A stretch of 64,000 nucleotides of DNA, taken from NCBI GenBank assembly GCA_036496285.1, contig DASXLI010000029.1, positions 1 through 64,000 of the forward strand, in the 5' to 3' direction. The position numbers and the translations under genes were made by a program. Shown piece after piece: positions 41,552-50,035 of this stretch (positions within the stretch are counted from its first letter, which is position 1; each line of letters begins with the position of its first letter). The stretch is from DP-19 sp036496285. GTDB lineage: Bacteria > Desulfobacterota > Binatia > UTPRO1. Under the pieces are notes generated by a model. The model searched no databases, was not told the origin of the DNA, and worked only from the letters and a program-made list of their open reading frames with translations.

Positions 41552-42094
41552 TCAGCGCGCGAGGTTACGCGTGCGGGGCCGTTTCCGCGGCGCGCCAGCG
41601 CGCGGCGCACCGTACGTCGCGGCGATGCGGACGTCGAGGTCGGGCTTCCGGCCGTTCGGCAGCTCAGCCATGACCTCGGCATGCGGTAGGGGCTTCCGGC
41701 AGCGCTCGCACACCACCTCTCCGCGCGTGATCTGGCCGCAGCCGGTGTGGCGCAAGAGAATGGGCGGCCCCTTGCTGCCGTGCAGCCAGCGGTCGCCCCA
41801 GCGCGTGACGGCGAGCAACACGGGGTAGAAGTCGCGCCCCTTCTCGGTGAGACGATATTCGTAGCGCGGCGGGTGGTCTTGATAGCGGTCGCGGCGCAAC
41901 ACGCCCTCGGCCGTGAGCCGGCGGAGGCGTGCAGCGAGCACGTTGCGGCCGATCGACAGCGCACGCTGGATATCGTCGAAACGTGTGCTGCCGAAGAACA
42001 CCTCGCGCAAGACGAGCGGCGTCCACCAGTCCCCGAGGAAGTCCATGGTGCGGGCGATCGAGCACGGCCATTGGCTGAACGAGGTCCGTCGCAT
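41552..42094 (-). CDS. HxlR-family transcriptional regulator
   Basis: 180 residues. An N-terminal Cys (SQWPCSIARTMDFLGDWWTP) and the winged helix GSTRFDDIQRALSIGRNVLA plus YEYRLTEKGRDFYPVLLAV are diagnostic of HxlR/MarR-like redox or ligand sensors. A C-terminal Cys cluster (HTGCGQITRGEVVCERCRKP) may bind zinc. It is divergent from the SnoaL-like gene across about 106 bases that contain an inverted repeat, and the GFA gene downstream follows it by 28 bases. Confidence 0.92.
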   Translation of the reverse strand: MRRTSFSQWPCSIARTMDFLGDWWTPLVLREVFFGSTRFDDIQRALSIGRNVLAARLRRLTAEGVLRRDRYQDHPPRYEYRLTEKGRDFYPVLLAVTRWGDRWLHGSKGPPILLRHTGCGQITRGEVVCERCRKPLPHAEVMAELPNGRKPDLDVRIAATYGAPRAGAPRKRPRTRNLAR

Positions 42095-42117
42095 GCCGCC
42101 ACCCTAGCGGGTTGCAC

Positions 42118-42151
42118 TAACGAACGCACGTGGTAGATACTAAGTTCGTTA
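42118..42151. promoter_or_regulatory. Inverted repeat in hxlR/SnoaL intergenic region
   Basis: TAACGAAC at 42118-42125 is repeated exactly in reverse complement, GTTCGTTA, at 42144-42151, with 18 bases between. The surrounding patch is AT-richer and includes a second AACTTAG/TTAAGTG-type half-site. The position, midway between the divergent hxlR and SnoaL-like genes, suits an HxlR operator. Confidence 0.55.
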
Positions 42152-42200
42152 AGTGAACTGACTGCCCGGCGCGCACCGCCGGCCGAACCGAGGAGACGCC

Positions 42201-42668
42201 ATGAGTGACGCCCAGCAAGACCTGACCGCCTTCATGCGGTACGCCGCCGCCTTCGAGGAGGGCTTCGCCGCCGACGACTGGGGCCTGGTGAACGTCTTGT
42301 TCGACGACGCAGTCGCGTGGGCCGTGGACGGCCTCCCCGCCGCCGAGAGCTATCTCGCACAGGGCCGCGACCGGGTCACCGCGAGCATCAAGCGGAGCGT
42401 CGACGCCTTCGACCGCCGCTTCGACCGTCGCGAGCCCGCGCCGCTCCGCCCGCCGGTCGCCATTCCAGGCGGCATCCACCTCGAATGGCAGGTGACCTAC
42501 ACGCGCGTGGGCATCCCGGCGTTCGTCCTGCGCGGCGAGGAGTGGGACCTCTTTCACGACGGCAAGCTCGCGATGCACTACGAGCGCATCCACAACGGCG
42601 CCGAGGCGCTCGCCTACCTGACGCGCCACCACCAGGCGCTCCTGCCGCCGCGTCAGCTCGGCTCGTAG
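42201..42668 (+). CDS. SnoaL/NTF2-like fold protein
   Basis: 155 residues. The opening DLTAFMRYAAAFEEGFAADD and the following LVNVLFDDAVAWAVDG are the usual first helices of SnoaL-like NTF2-fold proteins; WQVTYTRVGIPAFVLRGEEW and DLFHDGKLAMHYERIHNG are the later strands. Such proteins act as isomerases, cyclases or dehydratases, or have no enzyme activity; no catalytic pair is certain. GAGGAG precedes the ATG. Divergent from hxlR and a probable target of it. Its 3' end overlaps the convergent GNAT gene by 16 bases. Confidence 0.78.
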   Translation: MSDAQQDLTAFMRYAAAFEEGFAADDWGLVNVLFDDAVAWAVDGLPAAESYLAQGRDRVTASIKRSVDAFDRRFDRREPAPLRPPVAIPGGIHLEWQVTYTRVGIPAFVLRGEEWDLFHDGKLAMHYERIHNGAEALAYLTRHHQALLPPRQLGS

Positions 42669-43180
42669 CGCATGGCGACGCGCGCCGCCGGATCGAGGCC
42701 GCGGGCGGTCTCGTCGGCGACGACGGCCCGCAGCTCGATCCCGAGTTGCGCCGCCGGCACTTCCGCGAAGCCGAGCCCGGCGTAGAACGGCATGTTCCAG
42801 CGCACGCGCCGGAACGTCGTAAGCGTGAGCTCGACGCAGCCGCTGCGCTCGGACCACGCGCACAGGGCGCGCACCAGCGCCGTGCCGATGCCCCGGCGTC
42901 CGTGGTCGGGGTGGACGTCGAGCTCGGCGAGGTGGGCGTGGCCGGGCGCCAGCATGCAGACGATCGCGAAGCCGACCGGTCCATCGGCGTCACGCGCCAC
43001 CCAGAGGCGCCCGTGCGCCCGAGCCTCGCGCAGCGCGTCCACGTCCGTCGTCTCGTCGAGGATCGAGGGCGGCGCGTACGGCAGCAACAGCGTCCCGGCC
43101 GCGCGCTCGATCTCAGCCAGCGCCGCGAGATCGCCGTCACGCGCCGGGCCGATCGTGTAGCGCGGATCGAGCCGGTTCAT
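42653..43180 (-). CDS. GNAT-family N-acetyltransferase, copy 2
   Basis: 175 residues. YTIGPARDGDLAALAEIERA at the start, VGFAIVCMLAPGHAHLAELD, acetyl-CoA loop HPDHGRRGIGTALVRALCAW and VRWNMPFYAGLGFAEVP. The pattern (SIL-type loop, GRRGIG, NMPFYAGLGF) is that of small-molecule or aminoglycoside-type acetyltransferases; substrate unknown. It starts 15 bases after the VOC gene stop, making it the last gene of the run that begins with hisD. Confidence 0.9.
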   Translation of the reverse strand: MNRLDPRYTIGPARDGDLAALAEIERAAGTLLLPYAPPSILDETTDVDALREARAHGRLWVARDADGPVGFAIVCMLAPGHAHLAELDVHPDHGRRGIGTALVRALCAWSERSGCVELTLTTFRRVRWNMPFYAGLGFAEVPAAQLGIELRAVVADETARGLDPAARVAMRYEPS

Positions 43181-43195
43181 GCCGCGATCACGCGC

Positions 43196-43576
43196 TCAGA
43201 CGTCGTAGTGGCGGATCTCGATGAGGTGCTTGTCGGGGTCGAAGAGGTAGACGGCCTTGCCCGGCCCGCGCGAGCCCGCCTCGTCCCCGGGACCCTGCAT
43301 GTTGCCGACCGTGTGGAACGAGTCCCCGTAGGCGATCCCCGCCGCGCGCACGCGTGCGAAGGTCTCGTCGAACTCCGCGCGACTCATCGCGTAGGCCAGG
43401 TGCGTGCCGCCCTTCGTGCCCCAGGGCGCGAGCTGCAGGGTGAGATCAGGCGTCACGCGGATCACGGAGAACGGCTCGCGCTCGCCCTCATAGGCGAAGC
43501 CCATGACCCGGGTGTAGAACGCGACGCTCGCCGCGCGGTCGTTCACGTGCAGGATCAGGTGATCGAGCTGTGCCAT
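43196..43576 (-). CDS. VOC-family protein (glyoxalase/extradiol-type)
   Basis: 126 residues. His in LDHLILHVNDRAAS, the His in KGGTHLAYAMSRAEFD and the Glu in YLFDPDKHLIEIRHYDV are at metal-ligand positions; FYTRVMGFAYEGEREP is the standard N-terminal domain. The closest general resemblance is to VOC proteins annotated as glyoxalases or extradiol dioxygenases. ATG at 43576, two bases from the upstream FMN reductase stop. Confidence 0.88.
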   Translation of the reverse strand: MAQLDHLILHVNDRAASVAFYTRVMGFAYEGEREPFSVIRVTPDLTLQLAPWGTKGGTHLAYAMSRAEFDETFARVRAAGIAYGDSFHTVGNMQGPGDEAGSRGPGKAVYLFDPDKHLIEIRHYDV

Positions 43577-43578
43577 CG

Positions 43579-44148
43579 CTACCCTCGTCGCTGCGCGGCG
43601 TGATGGGCGCGCGCCGCGGTTTCGATCGTTGCCAGCGCCTCGCGCAGGATCGCCGCGAGCGCCGGATCGGCGGCGATCTGCGCCGCGTCGAGCCGCCTGC
43701 CGTCGAGCGGGACGGTGACGGAGGCCTCGGTGAGCCACCCCGTCGACATCGTCCGCAGCGTCTCGCCGAGGGCGGCGTGCGCGATCGTCGAGCGCGCCGA
43801 CGCGTTCAACAGCGCGACGGGCTTGTCGGCGAGCGCGGGGAAGCTCACCAGCCAGTCGAGCGCGTTCTTCATGGCTCCCGCGACGCCGTGCGCGTACTCC
43901 GGGCTGCAGATCACGACGCCGTCCGCCGCCGCGACGAGCGTCCGCAACGCGTGGACGGGCGGCGGCGGCGCGGCGCCTTCCTCGTCGAGATCCGGATTGA
44001 AGGGCGGGATGCCGGCAAGCCCATCGTAGAGTGTCACCCGCGTCGGCGGCGGCGCGAGCAGGGCGAGCGCGCGCAGCAGCTCCGTGTTGCTCGAGCGCGC
44101 ACGCAGGCTGCCGGAGATGGTGAGGATGCCGAGCGCCGGAGCCGACAT
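43579..44148 (-). CDS. NAD(P)H-dependent FMN reductase family protein
   Basis: 189 residues with a flavodoxin-like fold: LTISGSLRARSSNTELLRAL binds FMN phosphate (residues 10-28), and ADGVVICSPEYAHGVAGAMK with NALDWL contacts the flavin ring. NASARSTIAHAALGETLRTM follows. Members reduce FMN, azo dyes, chromate or quinones. Its ATG abuts the stop of the methyltransferase upstream. It could in principle supply reduced FMN to the LLM monooxygenase at 20208-21293, though the genes are 22 kb apart. Confidence 0.9.
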   Translation of the reverse strand: MSAPALGILTISGSLRARSSNTELLRALALLAPPPTRVTLYDGLAGIPPFNPDLDEEGAAPPPPVHALRTLVAAADGVVICSPEYAHGVAGAMKNALDWLVSFPALADKPVALLNASARSTIAHAALGETLRTMSTGWLTEASVTVPLDGRRLDAAQIAADPALAAILREALATIETAARAHHAAQRRG

Positions 44149-44820
44149 CTACGCTGCGCTCCGCCGCGCGCTGATCAGGAGCAGCAGGGGGCGGCCGAGA
44201 TACTTGCGCGCGACGGGAACCTCGTCGACGAGCTGCTCGTCGCCGAGGTACTCTCGCCAGGTGATCGCCGTGAAGCCGGGGTCGGCGACGTGATTCAGGT
44301 AGTCGTCGACCGTGTGGGGCTCGGCGCCAAGCCGGTACTCGGTCCCCTCGCGCTCGAAGTTGGCCTCGACGCCGGAGCACGCCAGATGCGGGTGGAATGC
44401 CGACACGACGAGGCGCCCGCCCCGGCGCAGGGCGGCGAAGGCCTCGGCGAAGAAGCGCTGCAGATCGCGGACGTGATCCAGCACCAGCGCCGACAGCACC
44501 GCGTCGAACGAGCCGCTCCGCACCGGGAAGCGGCGGCCGAGGTCCGCCTGCGCCAGCGCCGCATCCGGCGCGGCCCGGCGTGCGACCCGCAGCATGCCGT
44601 GCGAGAAGTCGAGGCCGACGGGACGGCTGCGCGCACGGCTCAGGCGCGCGACGTGGAAGCCGGTGCCGCATCCGGCATCGAGCACGCGCTCGCCGGGACG
44701 CGGATCGACCGCGGGGATCGTCAGCCTGCGATCGAGCGCGACGAGCGGGTTCGGCGTCGCGTCGTAGGTCTCCGACCAACGATCGTAGCCGGAGCGGACG
44801 TCGGCGTGCTCCACACGCAT
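44149..44820 (-). CDS. SAM-dependent methyltransferase
   Basis: 223 residues. VRSGYDRWSETYDATPNPLV at the start, motif I RVLDAGCGTGFHVARLSRAR near residue 47, VGLDFSHGMLRVA, SFDAVLSALVLDHVRDLQRF and RRGGRLVVSAFHP. The GYDRWSETYD opening marks the ubiquinone/biotin-type (BioC-like) methyltransferases. ATG at 44820 is four bases from the hisD stop, so it is directly co-transcribed with hisD. Confidence 0.9.
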   Translation of the reverse strand: MRVEHADVRSGYDRWSETYDATPNPLVALDRRLTIPAVDPRPGERVLDAGCGTGFHVARLSRARSRPVGLDFSHGMLRVARRAAPDAALAQADLGRRFPVRSGSFDAVLSALVLDHVRDLQRFFAEAFAALRRGGRLVVSAFHPHLACSGVEANFEREGTEYRLGAEPHTVDDYLNHVADPGFTAITWREYLGDEQLVDEVPVARKYLGRPLLLLISARRSAA

Positions 44821-44824
44821 GTCG

Positions 44825-46174
44825 TCACTTTCGCACGACGGCCCCGCGCCCGTCGAGCCGCAGCGCGACCGCCCGCGCATGCGCCTCGAGGCCCTCGAGA
44901 CGCGCGAGACGCACGACCGCCGGGCCGAGACGACGCAGGGTGCGCGGGCCGGCGGCGATCACGCTGGAGCGCTTGACGAAGTCGTAGACGCCGAGCGGCG
45001 AGGAGAACCGGGCGCTGCCACCGGTCGGCAGCACGTGGTTCGGGCCGGCGAGGTAGTCGCCGAAGGGCTCCGGCGCGTCGCCGCCGAGGAAGATCGCGCC
45101 GGCATGCCGCACTTCCGGGAGCCAGCGCTCCGGCCGGACAACGGCGAGCTCGAGATGCTCGGGCGCGATCCGGTTGGCGACCGCGAGCGCACCGGCGAGG
45201 TCGGCGGTGACGAACGCGGTACCATGGCGGCGGAGCGCGCGGGCGGCGATGGCCCGACGCGGCAGCGCGGCGAGCTGCGCCGCGAGCTCCCCCTGGACGG
45301 CGCGGACGAGCGCCGCCGACGGCGTCACGAGGATCGCGGCCGCGAGTGGGTCGTGCTCGGCCTGCGACAGGAGGTCGGCGGCGACGTGCGCGGGGCGGGC
45401 GCGGCCGTCGGCGACGATCAGCACCTCGCTCGGGCCGGCGATCATGTCGATGTCGACCGTGCCGAACACCAGGCGCTTCGCGGTCGCGACGAAGGCGTTG
45501 CCCGGGCCGCAGATCTTGTCGACACGCGGAATCGAGCGCGTGCCGTACGCGAGCGCCGCGATCGCCTGCGCGCCGCCGACGCGGAAGAGGCGGTCGACGC
45601 CGGCGAGATACGCAGCAGCAAGGACGGCCGTATCGGCGCGGCCGGGAGGGGTCACCCCAATTATTTCGCCGACGCCAGCGACCTTCGCGGGAATGACGTT
45701 CATCAGGACCGACGACGGATACGCGGCGGTGCCACCGGGAACGTAGACGCCGACCCGGTCGAGCGGGCGCACCTGCTGCCCGAGGCGGGTGCCGCTGGCG
45801 TCGCGGTAGCTCCACGACGTCTGGCGCTGGCGGCGGTGGAAGTCACGGATGCGCCGGGCCGCGAGCCGCAGGTCGCGGCGCACGACCGCCGGCAGCTCGT
45901 CGAGCGCGCGCCGCATGGCCGCGCGCGGCACCTCGACCGTGCGCGCCGTCAGCGCGACCCCGTCGAAACGCCGGGTATAGGCGAAGAGCGCGGCGTCGCC
46001 GCGCCGGCGCACGTCCGCGAGGATCGCGCGCACGCTGCGCTCGACGTCGCCGCTCACCGTCTCGCCCCGCGCCTCGAGCATCGCGAGACGCCGCGCGAAG
46101 GCGGCACCGCGCGCCGGCACGACGGTCAGCGGGCCCGACGCGGCCGGACCGCCGCGACGGACGGCACGCCTCAC
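44825..46174 (-). CDS. hisD: Histidinol dehydrogenase
   Basis: Zinc enzyme that oxidises L-histidinol to histidine in two steps. 449 residues. VGVYVPGGTAAYPSSVLMNV and IPAKVAGVGEIIGVTPPG, then KICGPGNAFVATAKRLVFG and VDIDMIAGPSEVLIVADG, LLSQAEHDPLAAAILVT with zinc ligands, and GPNHVLPTGGSARFSSPLGV are all family blocks. GTG at 46174 overlaps the murA stop by four bases (GTGA). In many relatives hisG sits between murA and hisD; here it is absent. Confidence 0.96.
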   Translation of the reverse strand: MRRAVRRGGPAASGPLTVVPARGAAFARRLAMLEARGETVSGDVERSVRAILADVRRRGDAALFAYTRRFDGVALTARTVEVPRAAMRRALDELPAVVRRDLRLAARRIRDFHRRQRQTSWSYRDASGTRLGQQVRPLDRVGVYVPGGTAAYPSSVLMNVIPAKVAGVGEIIGVTPPGRADTAVLAAAYLAGVDRLFRVGGAQAIAALAYGTRSIPRVDKICGPGNAFVATAKRLVFGTVDIDMIAGPSEVLIVADGRARPAHVAADLLSQAEHDPLAAAILVTPSAALVRAVQGELAAQLAALPRRAIAARALRRHGTAFVTADLAGALAVANRIAPEHLELAVVRPERWLPEVRHAGAIFLGGDAPEPFGDYLAGPNHVLPTGGSARFSSPLGVYDFVKRSSVIAAGPRTLRRLGPAVVRLARLEGLEAHARAVALRLDGRGAVVRK

Positions 46175-47427
46175 GCGCGCACCCGCGCGATGTCGCCACC
46201 GAGCGCGGAGACCTTCTCTTCGAGCCGCTCGTACCCGCGATCGAGATGGTAGACGCGCGCCACCTCGGTGGTGTTCTGCGCCGCGAGACCGGCGAGCACC
46301 AGGCACACGCTGGCGCGCAGATCGGTCGCCATCACGGGCGCGCCGGAGAGCGCGGGCACGCCGCGCACCGCGGCGGTCCGGCCGTCGACCCGGATGTCGG
46401 CGCCCATGCGCGCCAGCTCCTGCACGTGCATGAAGCGGTTCTCGAAGATCGTCTCGGTGATCAGGCTCTGGCCGGCGCCGAGCGCCATCAGCGCCATGAA
46501 CTGCGCCTGCAGATCGGTCGGGAAGCCGGGGTACGGCGAGGTGCGGACGTCGGTGCTGCGGAGCGGCGCGTTACCGCGCACGACGATGCCGTCGGCGCGC
46601 GTCTCGACGGCGACACCCGCCTCGTCGAGCTTGGCGAGGAGCGCCTCGAGGTGATCGGCGCGGGCGCCCGTCACGTGCACCTCACCGCCGGTGATCGCGC
46701 CCGCGATGAGCAGGGTGCCGGTCTCGATGCGGTCGGCGATCACCGCGTGGTCGAAGCCGCCGAGCTCGCGCACGCCCTCGATGGTGACGACCGAGCTGCC
46801 GGCGCCGTGGATGCGCGCGCCCATCGCGCCGAGCGCCGCTGCGAGATCCTCGATCTCGGGCTCGCGCGCGGCGTTCTCGATGACGGTCGTACCGTCGGCG
46901 AGCGTCGCCGCCATGAGGAGGTTCTCGGTGGCGCCGACCGACGGGAAGTCGAGCGAAATGCGCGCGCCGCGCAAACGCTCCGCCTCGGCCTCGACATAGC
47001 CGTGCGAATGACGGATGCGCGCGCCGAGGCGCTCGAGACCCGCGAGATGGATGTCGACGGGCCGGCTGCCGATGGCGCAGCCGCCGGGCGTCGAGACGCG
47101 CGCGCGCCCGGTGCGCGCCACGAGCGGACCGAGGGCCAGGAACGACGCGCGCATCGTCTTCACCAGCTCGTACGGTGCCTCGGCGGAGGTGAGGTCGCGC
47201 GCCTCGACGAGGATGGTCGCGAACTCCCCGTCGCCGACGAGGGCACCGAGCCCCTCGAGCAGGCGAAGGGTCGTGGTGATGTCGGCGACGCGCGGCAGGC
47301 CGCGGATCGTGCAGAGCTCGCGCGTGAGCAGCGACGCGAAGAGCAGCGGCAGGCCCGCATTCTTCGAACCGCTCGCCGCGACCGAGCCGCGCAGGCGCCG
47401 GCCGCCGTGGATCACGATCTTCTGCAT
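46171..47427 (-). CDS. murA: UDP-N-acetylglucosamine 1-carboxyvinyltransferase
   Basis: First committed step of peptidoglycan synthesis. 418 residues. Lys22-Asn23 in ASGSKNAGLPLLFAS, catalytic Cys117 in STPGGCAIGSRPVDIHL (the fosfomycin-sensitive form), SLDFPSVGATENLLMAATLA, YPGFPTDLQAQFMALMALG and ENRFMHVQELARMGADIRV. Lies between prmC and hisD in a rpmE-prfA-prmC-murA-hisD series. Confidence 0.97.
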   Translation of the reverse strand: MQKIVIHGGRRLRGSVAASGSKNAGLPLLFASLLTRELCTIRGLPRVADITTTLRLLEGLGALVGDGEFATILVEARDLTSAEAPYELVKTMRASFLALGPLVARTGRARVSTPGGCAIGSRPVDIHLAGLERLGARIRHSHGYVEAEAERLRGARISLDFPSVGATENLLMAATLADGTTVIENAAREPEIEDLAAALGAMGARIHGAGSSVVTIEGVRELGGFDHAVIADRIETGTLLIAGAITGGEVHVTGARADHLEALLAKLDEAGVAVETRADGIVVRGNAPLRSTDVRTSPYPGFPTDLQAQFMALMALGAGQSLITETIFENRFMHVQELARMGADIRVDGRTAAVRGVPALSGAPVMATDLRASVCLVLAGLAAQNTTEVARVYHLDRGYERLEEKVSALGGDIARVRA

Positions 47428-47437
47428 CGTCCCGTCC

Positions 47438-48331
47438 TCATACCGCCACCTCGGCCAGCGCCGACGCCGCGGCGCTTCCCGTCACCACACGCGCGATGCC
47501 GGCGAGATCGGCGTGCCACGCGACGCCCTCGAGGCCGGCAGCGACCAGGATCGCCGCGACCGCCTCCGCTTGCCCCTCGCCCACCTCGACCAGAAGGCGG
47601 CCGCCCGGCGCGAGGCGTGCAGCCGCCTGCGGTGCCAGCGCGCGATACGCGGCGAGCCCGTCCTCGCCGCCGTCGAGCGCCAGCACCGGCTCGGCGCGCA
47701 CCTCGGGCGCGAGCCCGGCGAGCGCGGCGGTCGGCACGTAGGGCGGGTTGCTCACGATGACGTCGAAACGCGCGGCCGCGTCGAGCGGCGCCGTCCACGA
47801 GCCGACGACCACCGTCACGCGCGCGTCCACGCCGGCGCGCGCGGCGTTGGCCGTCGCGACCGCCGCGGCCGCCGGCGAGACGTCCACCGCGACGACGCGC
47901 GCCGCCGGCAGCTCGCGCGCCAGCGCAATCGCGAGCGCCCCGCTCCCCGTACCGAGGTCGAGGATGCGCGGCTCGCCCTCGACGCGGCCGGCGAGCACGC
48001 GCTCGACGAGCAACTCCGTCTCCGGCCGCGGGATCAACACGTCCGGGGTCACGGCGAGCGGCACGGACCAGAACTCGCGGGTGCCGGTCAGGTACGCGAC
48101 CGGCGTGCCCGCGGCGCGCCGGCGCAGCAGCTCGCGGTAGGCGTCGATCTCGCGCGTCGTCAGCGGCTGATCGAAGCGCAGGTAGACCCCGACGCGATCG
48201 ATGCCGAGCACGGACGCGAGCAGCACCTCGGCGTCGAGGCGCGCGCTCGCCATGCCGCGCGCCGCCAGGAACTCCTGCGCGCGGCCGAGGAACTCGAGCA
48301 CGGTGCGCGGCTCGGGTTTGGGGTCAGGCAT
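47438..48331 (-). CDS. prmC: Release factor glutamine methyltransferase
   Basis: Methylates the Gln of the GGQ motif of release factors. 297 residues. The N-terminal helical domain (VLEFLGRAQEFLAARGMASA) is followed by PVAYLTGTREFWSVPLAV, LIPRPETELLVERVL, ILDLGTGSGALAIALARELP and the catalytic NPPYVP motif near 194. It overlaps prfA by one base (48331), as expected for the conserved prfA-prmC pair. Confidence 0.96.
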   Translation of the reverse strand: MPDPKPEPRTVLEFLGRAQEFLAARGMASARLDAEVLLASVLGIDRVGVYLRFDQPLTTREIDAYRELLRRRAAGTPVAYLTGTREFWSVPLAVTPDVLIPRPETELLVERVLAGRVEGEPRILDLGTGSGALAIALARELPAARVVAVDVSPAAAAVATANAARAGVDARVTVVVGSWTAPLDAAARFDVIVSNPPYVPTAALAGLAPEVRAEPVLALDGGEDGLAAYRALAPQAAARLAPGGRLLVEVGEGQAEAVAAILVAAGLEGVAWHADLAGIARVVTGSAAASALAEVAV

Positions 48332-49395
48332 CAGTGCGCCGCCTTCAGCAGCTCGGCCTGGTGGTGGGTGACGAGCTGATCGATCACCGCGTCGAGCTCG
48401 CCCTCCATCACCTTGTCGAGCGAGTGCAGGGTGAGGTTGATGCGGTGGTCGGTGACCCGGCTCTGCGGGAAGTTGTAGGTCCGGATGCGCTCGGAGCGAT
48501 CGCCGGTGCCGACCATGCTCTTGCGGTTGGCGGCGATCTCCGAACGTTGCGCCTCCTCGGCGCGCTCCAGCAGCCGCGCGCGCAGGATCTTGAGGGCCTT
48601 CGCCTTGTTCTTGTGCTGCGACTTCTCATCCTGGCAGGTCACGACGAGGTTCGTCGGAAGGTGCGTGATGCGCACCGCCGAGTCGGTCGTGTTGACGCTC
48701 TGCCCGCCCGGCCCCGACGAGCGGAAGACGTCGACGCGCAGATCCTTCTCCTCGATCGCGACGTCCACCTCATCGGCCTCGGGCAGGATCGCGACGGTGA
48801 CGGCGGAGGTGTGGATGCGTCCCGAGCCCTCGGTCTCCGGCACGCGCTGCACGCGGTGCACGCCGCCCTCGAACTTGAGGCGGCTGTAGGCGCCCTGCCC
48901 CTCGATCGACGCGATCACTTCCTTGAAGCCGCCGAGACCCGTGCCGCTCGAGCTCAGCACGTCGACGCGCCAGCCGCGCGTCTCCGCGTAGCGGCTGTAC
49001 ATGCGGAAGAGCTCCGCCGCGAAGAGGCTCGCCTCCTCGCCGCCGGTGCCGGCGCGGATCTCGAGCAGCACGTTGCGGTCGTCGTTCGGATCGCGCGGCA
49101 GGAGGAGCTGCTTGAGGCGATCCTCGAGACCCTCGTTGCGCGTGCGCAGCCCCGGCAGCTCTTCCTGCGCCAGGGCGCGCATGCCCTCGTCGGCGTCCTG
49201 CAGCAGCGACTTGCTGCCCTCGATCTGCTCCTGGACGTCCTTCCACTCGCGGAAGGCGCGCACGATCTCTTCGAGGCCGGAGCGCTCCTTGGCGAGCTTC
49301 GCGAAATCCTTGCGGTTCGCGATCACGTCGGGCGAGACGAGCAGCTCCTCCAACTCCCCATACCGCCGCTCCACCGCTGCGAGCTTGTCGTACAT
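48331..49395 (-). CDS. prfA: Peptide chain release factor 1
   Basis: 354 residues. The peptidyl-hydrolysis GGQ is in RSSGPGGQSVNTTDSAVRI; EIRAGTGGEEASLFAAELFR, YSRLKFEGGVHRVQRVPETE, SGRIHTSAVTVAILPEAD and the C-terminal MVGTGDRSERIRTYNFPQSR are characteristic. RIRTYNFPQSRVTDHRI and the RF1-type spacing separate it from RF2. It sits between rpmE and prmC. Confidence 0.97.
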   Translation of the reverse strand: MYDKLAAVERRYGELEELLVSPDVIANRKDFAKLAKERSGLEEIVRAFREWKDVQEQIEGSKSLLQDADEGMRALAQEELPGLRTRNEGLEDRLKQLLLPRDPNDDRNVLLEIRAGTGGEEASLFAAELFRMYSRYAETRGWRVDVLSSSGTGLGGFKEVIASIEGQGAYSRLKFEGGVHRVQRVPETEGSGRIHTSAVTVAILPEADEVDVAIEEKDLRVDVFRSSGPGGQSVNTTDSAVRITHLPTNLVVTCQDEKSQHKNKAKALKILRARLLERAEEAQRSEIAANRKSMVGTGDRSERIRTYNFPQSRVTDHRINLTLHSLDKVMEGELDAVIDQLVTHHQAELLKAAH

Positions 49396-49434
49396 TACGC
49401 CCCCACGCGGGGCGTGCGACGCACCGCCGAGACG

Positions 49435-49656
49435 TTACTGCTGCGGCTGAGGGGCGGCGCCTTTGCCGTACTTGCGCCGGAAGCGCTCGACACGGCCGGC
49501 GGTATCCACGAGCTTTTGCTTGCCGGTGTAGAAGGGATGGCAGGCCGAGCAGATCTCGACGTGGATGCTCGGGACCGTCGAGCGCGTCTCAATGATGCTG
49601 CCGCACGCACAGATGATTTTCGCCGGCGCGTAGGCCGGATGGATGCCTTCCTTCAT
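49435..49656 (-). CDS. rpmE: 50S ribosomal protein L31 (zinc-binding C+ form)
   Basis: 73 residues. MKEGIHPAYAPAKIICACGS, then EICSACHPFYTGKQKLVDTA and GRVERFRRKYGKG. The CACG and CSAC pairs give four Cys, the zinc-containing version. ATG at 49656 has GGAGGAG upstream; an in-frame upstream extension is not L31-like. First gene of rpmE-prfA-prmC-murA-hisD. Short Gln/Pro tail at the end. Confidence 0.95.
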   Translation of the reverse strand: MKEGIHPAYAPAKIICACGSIIETRSTVPSIHVEICSACHPFYTGKQKLVDTAGRVERFRRKYGKGAAPQPQQ

Positions 49657-49798
49657 GACTACGGCTCCTCCGTCGTGGAAGGGGAAACGTATATCAACGG
49701 GGAACGGGAGCTTCAACCGACCCCGCCGGAGGGGTGGTGGGTCAGTTTGATTCAGCGCGCCACTGGCGGGACCGAACGTCTAGGGTGAGAATTCGCTC

Positions 49799-50035
49799 GT
49801 GCTCGCCGCGATCCGAAAACCAAGGTTCATGCTGTGGACGGTGCGAGCCTTTGGCCTATTTCGTTGCCAGCTCCGGTGCTCTCAAGATCGCGGCTGGCGA
49901 GCTCTTCTACTCGAACTGGTGGGCGGGCTCGTAGCCACGCCGCTTACGTTCGCGATCGGCATCGCGCTCGTCGCATGGGCACCTCGCATTGTCGCCCGCT
50001 CAGAACGCCGAAGACGGCTCCGAAGACTTGATTAG
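49799..50035 (+). CDS. Possible small single-pass membrane protein
   Basis: A 78-codon frame with GTG start. It contains one strongly hydrophobic run, LLLELVGGLVATPLTFAIGI followed by ALVAWAPRIV, and a basic tail (SERRRRLRRLD). It lies in a 660-base stretch (49657-50317) with no conserved genes and lower GC. Its end touches the glyoxalase-family pseudogene on the other strand. No ribosome site or homologue is evident; it may be a remnant. Confidence 0.22.
   Translation: MLAAIRKPRFMLWTVRAFGLFRCQLRCSQDRGWRALLLELVGGLVATPLTFAIGIALVAWAPRIVARSERRRRLRRLD

Noticed and set aside
49657..49798. Gap between rpmE and the small membrane frame
   Set aside because: No gene, tRNA or clear repeat visible; a few AT-rich bases only, consistent with degraded sequence.
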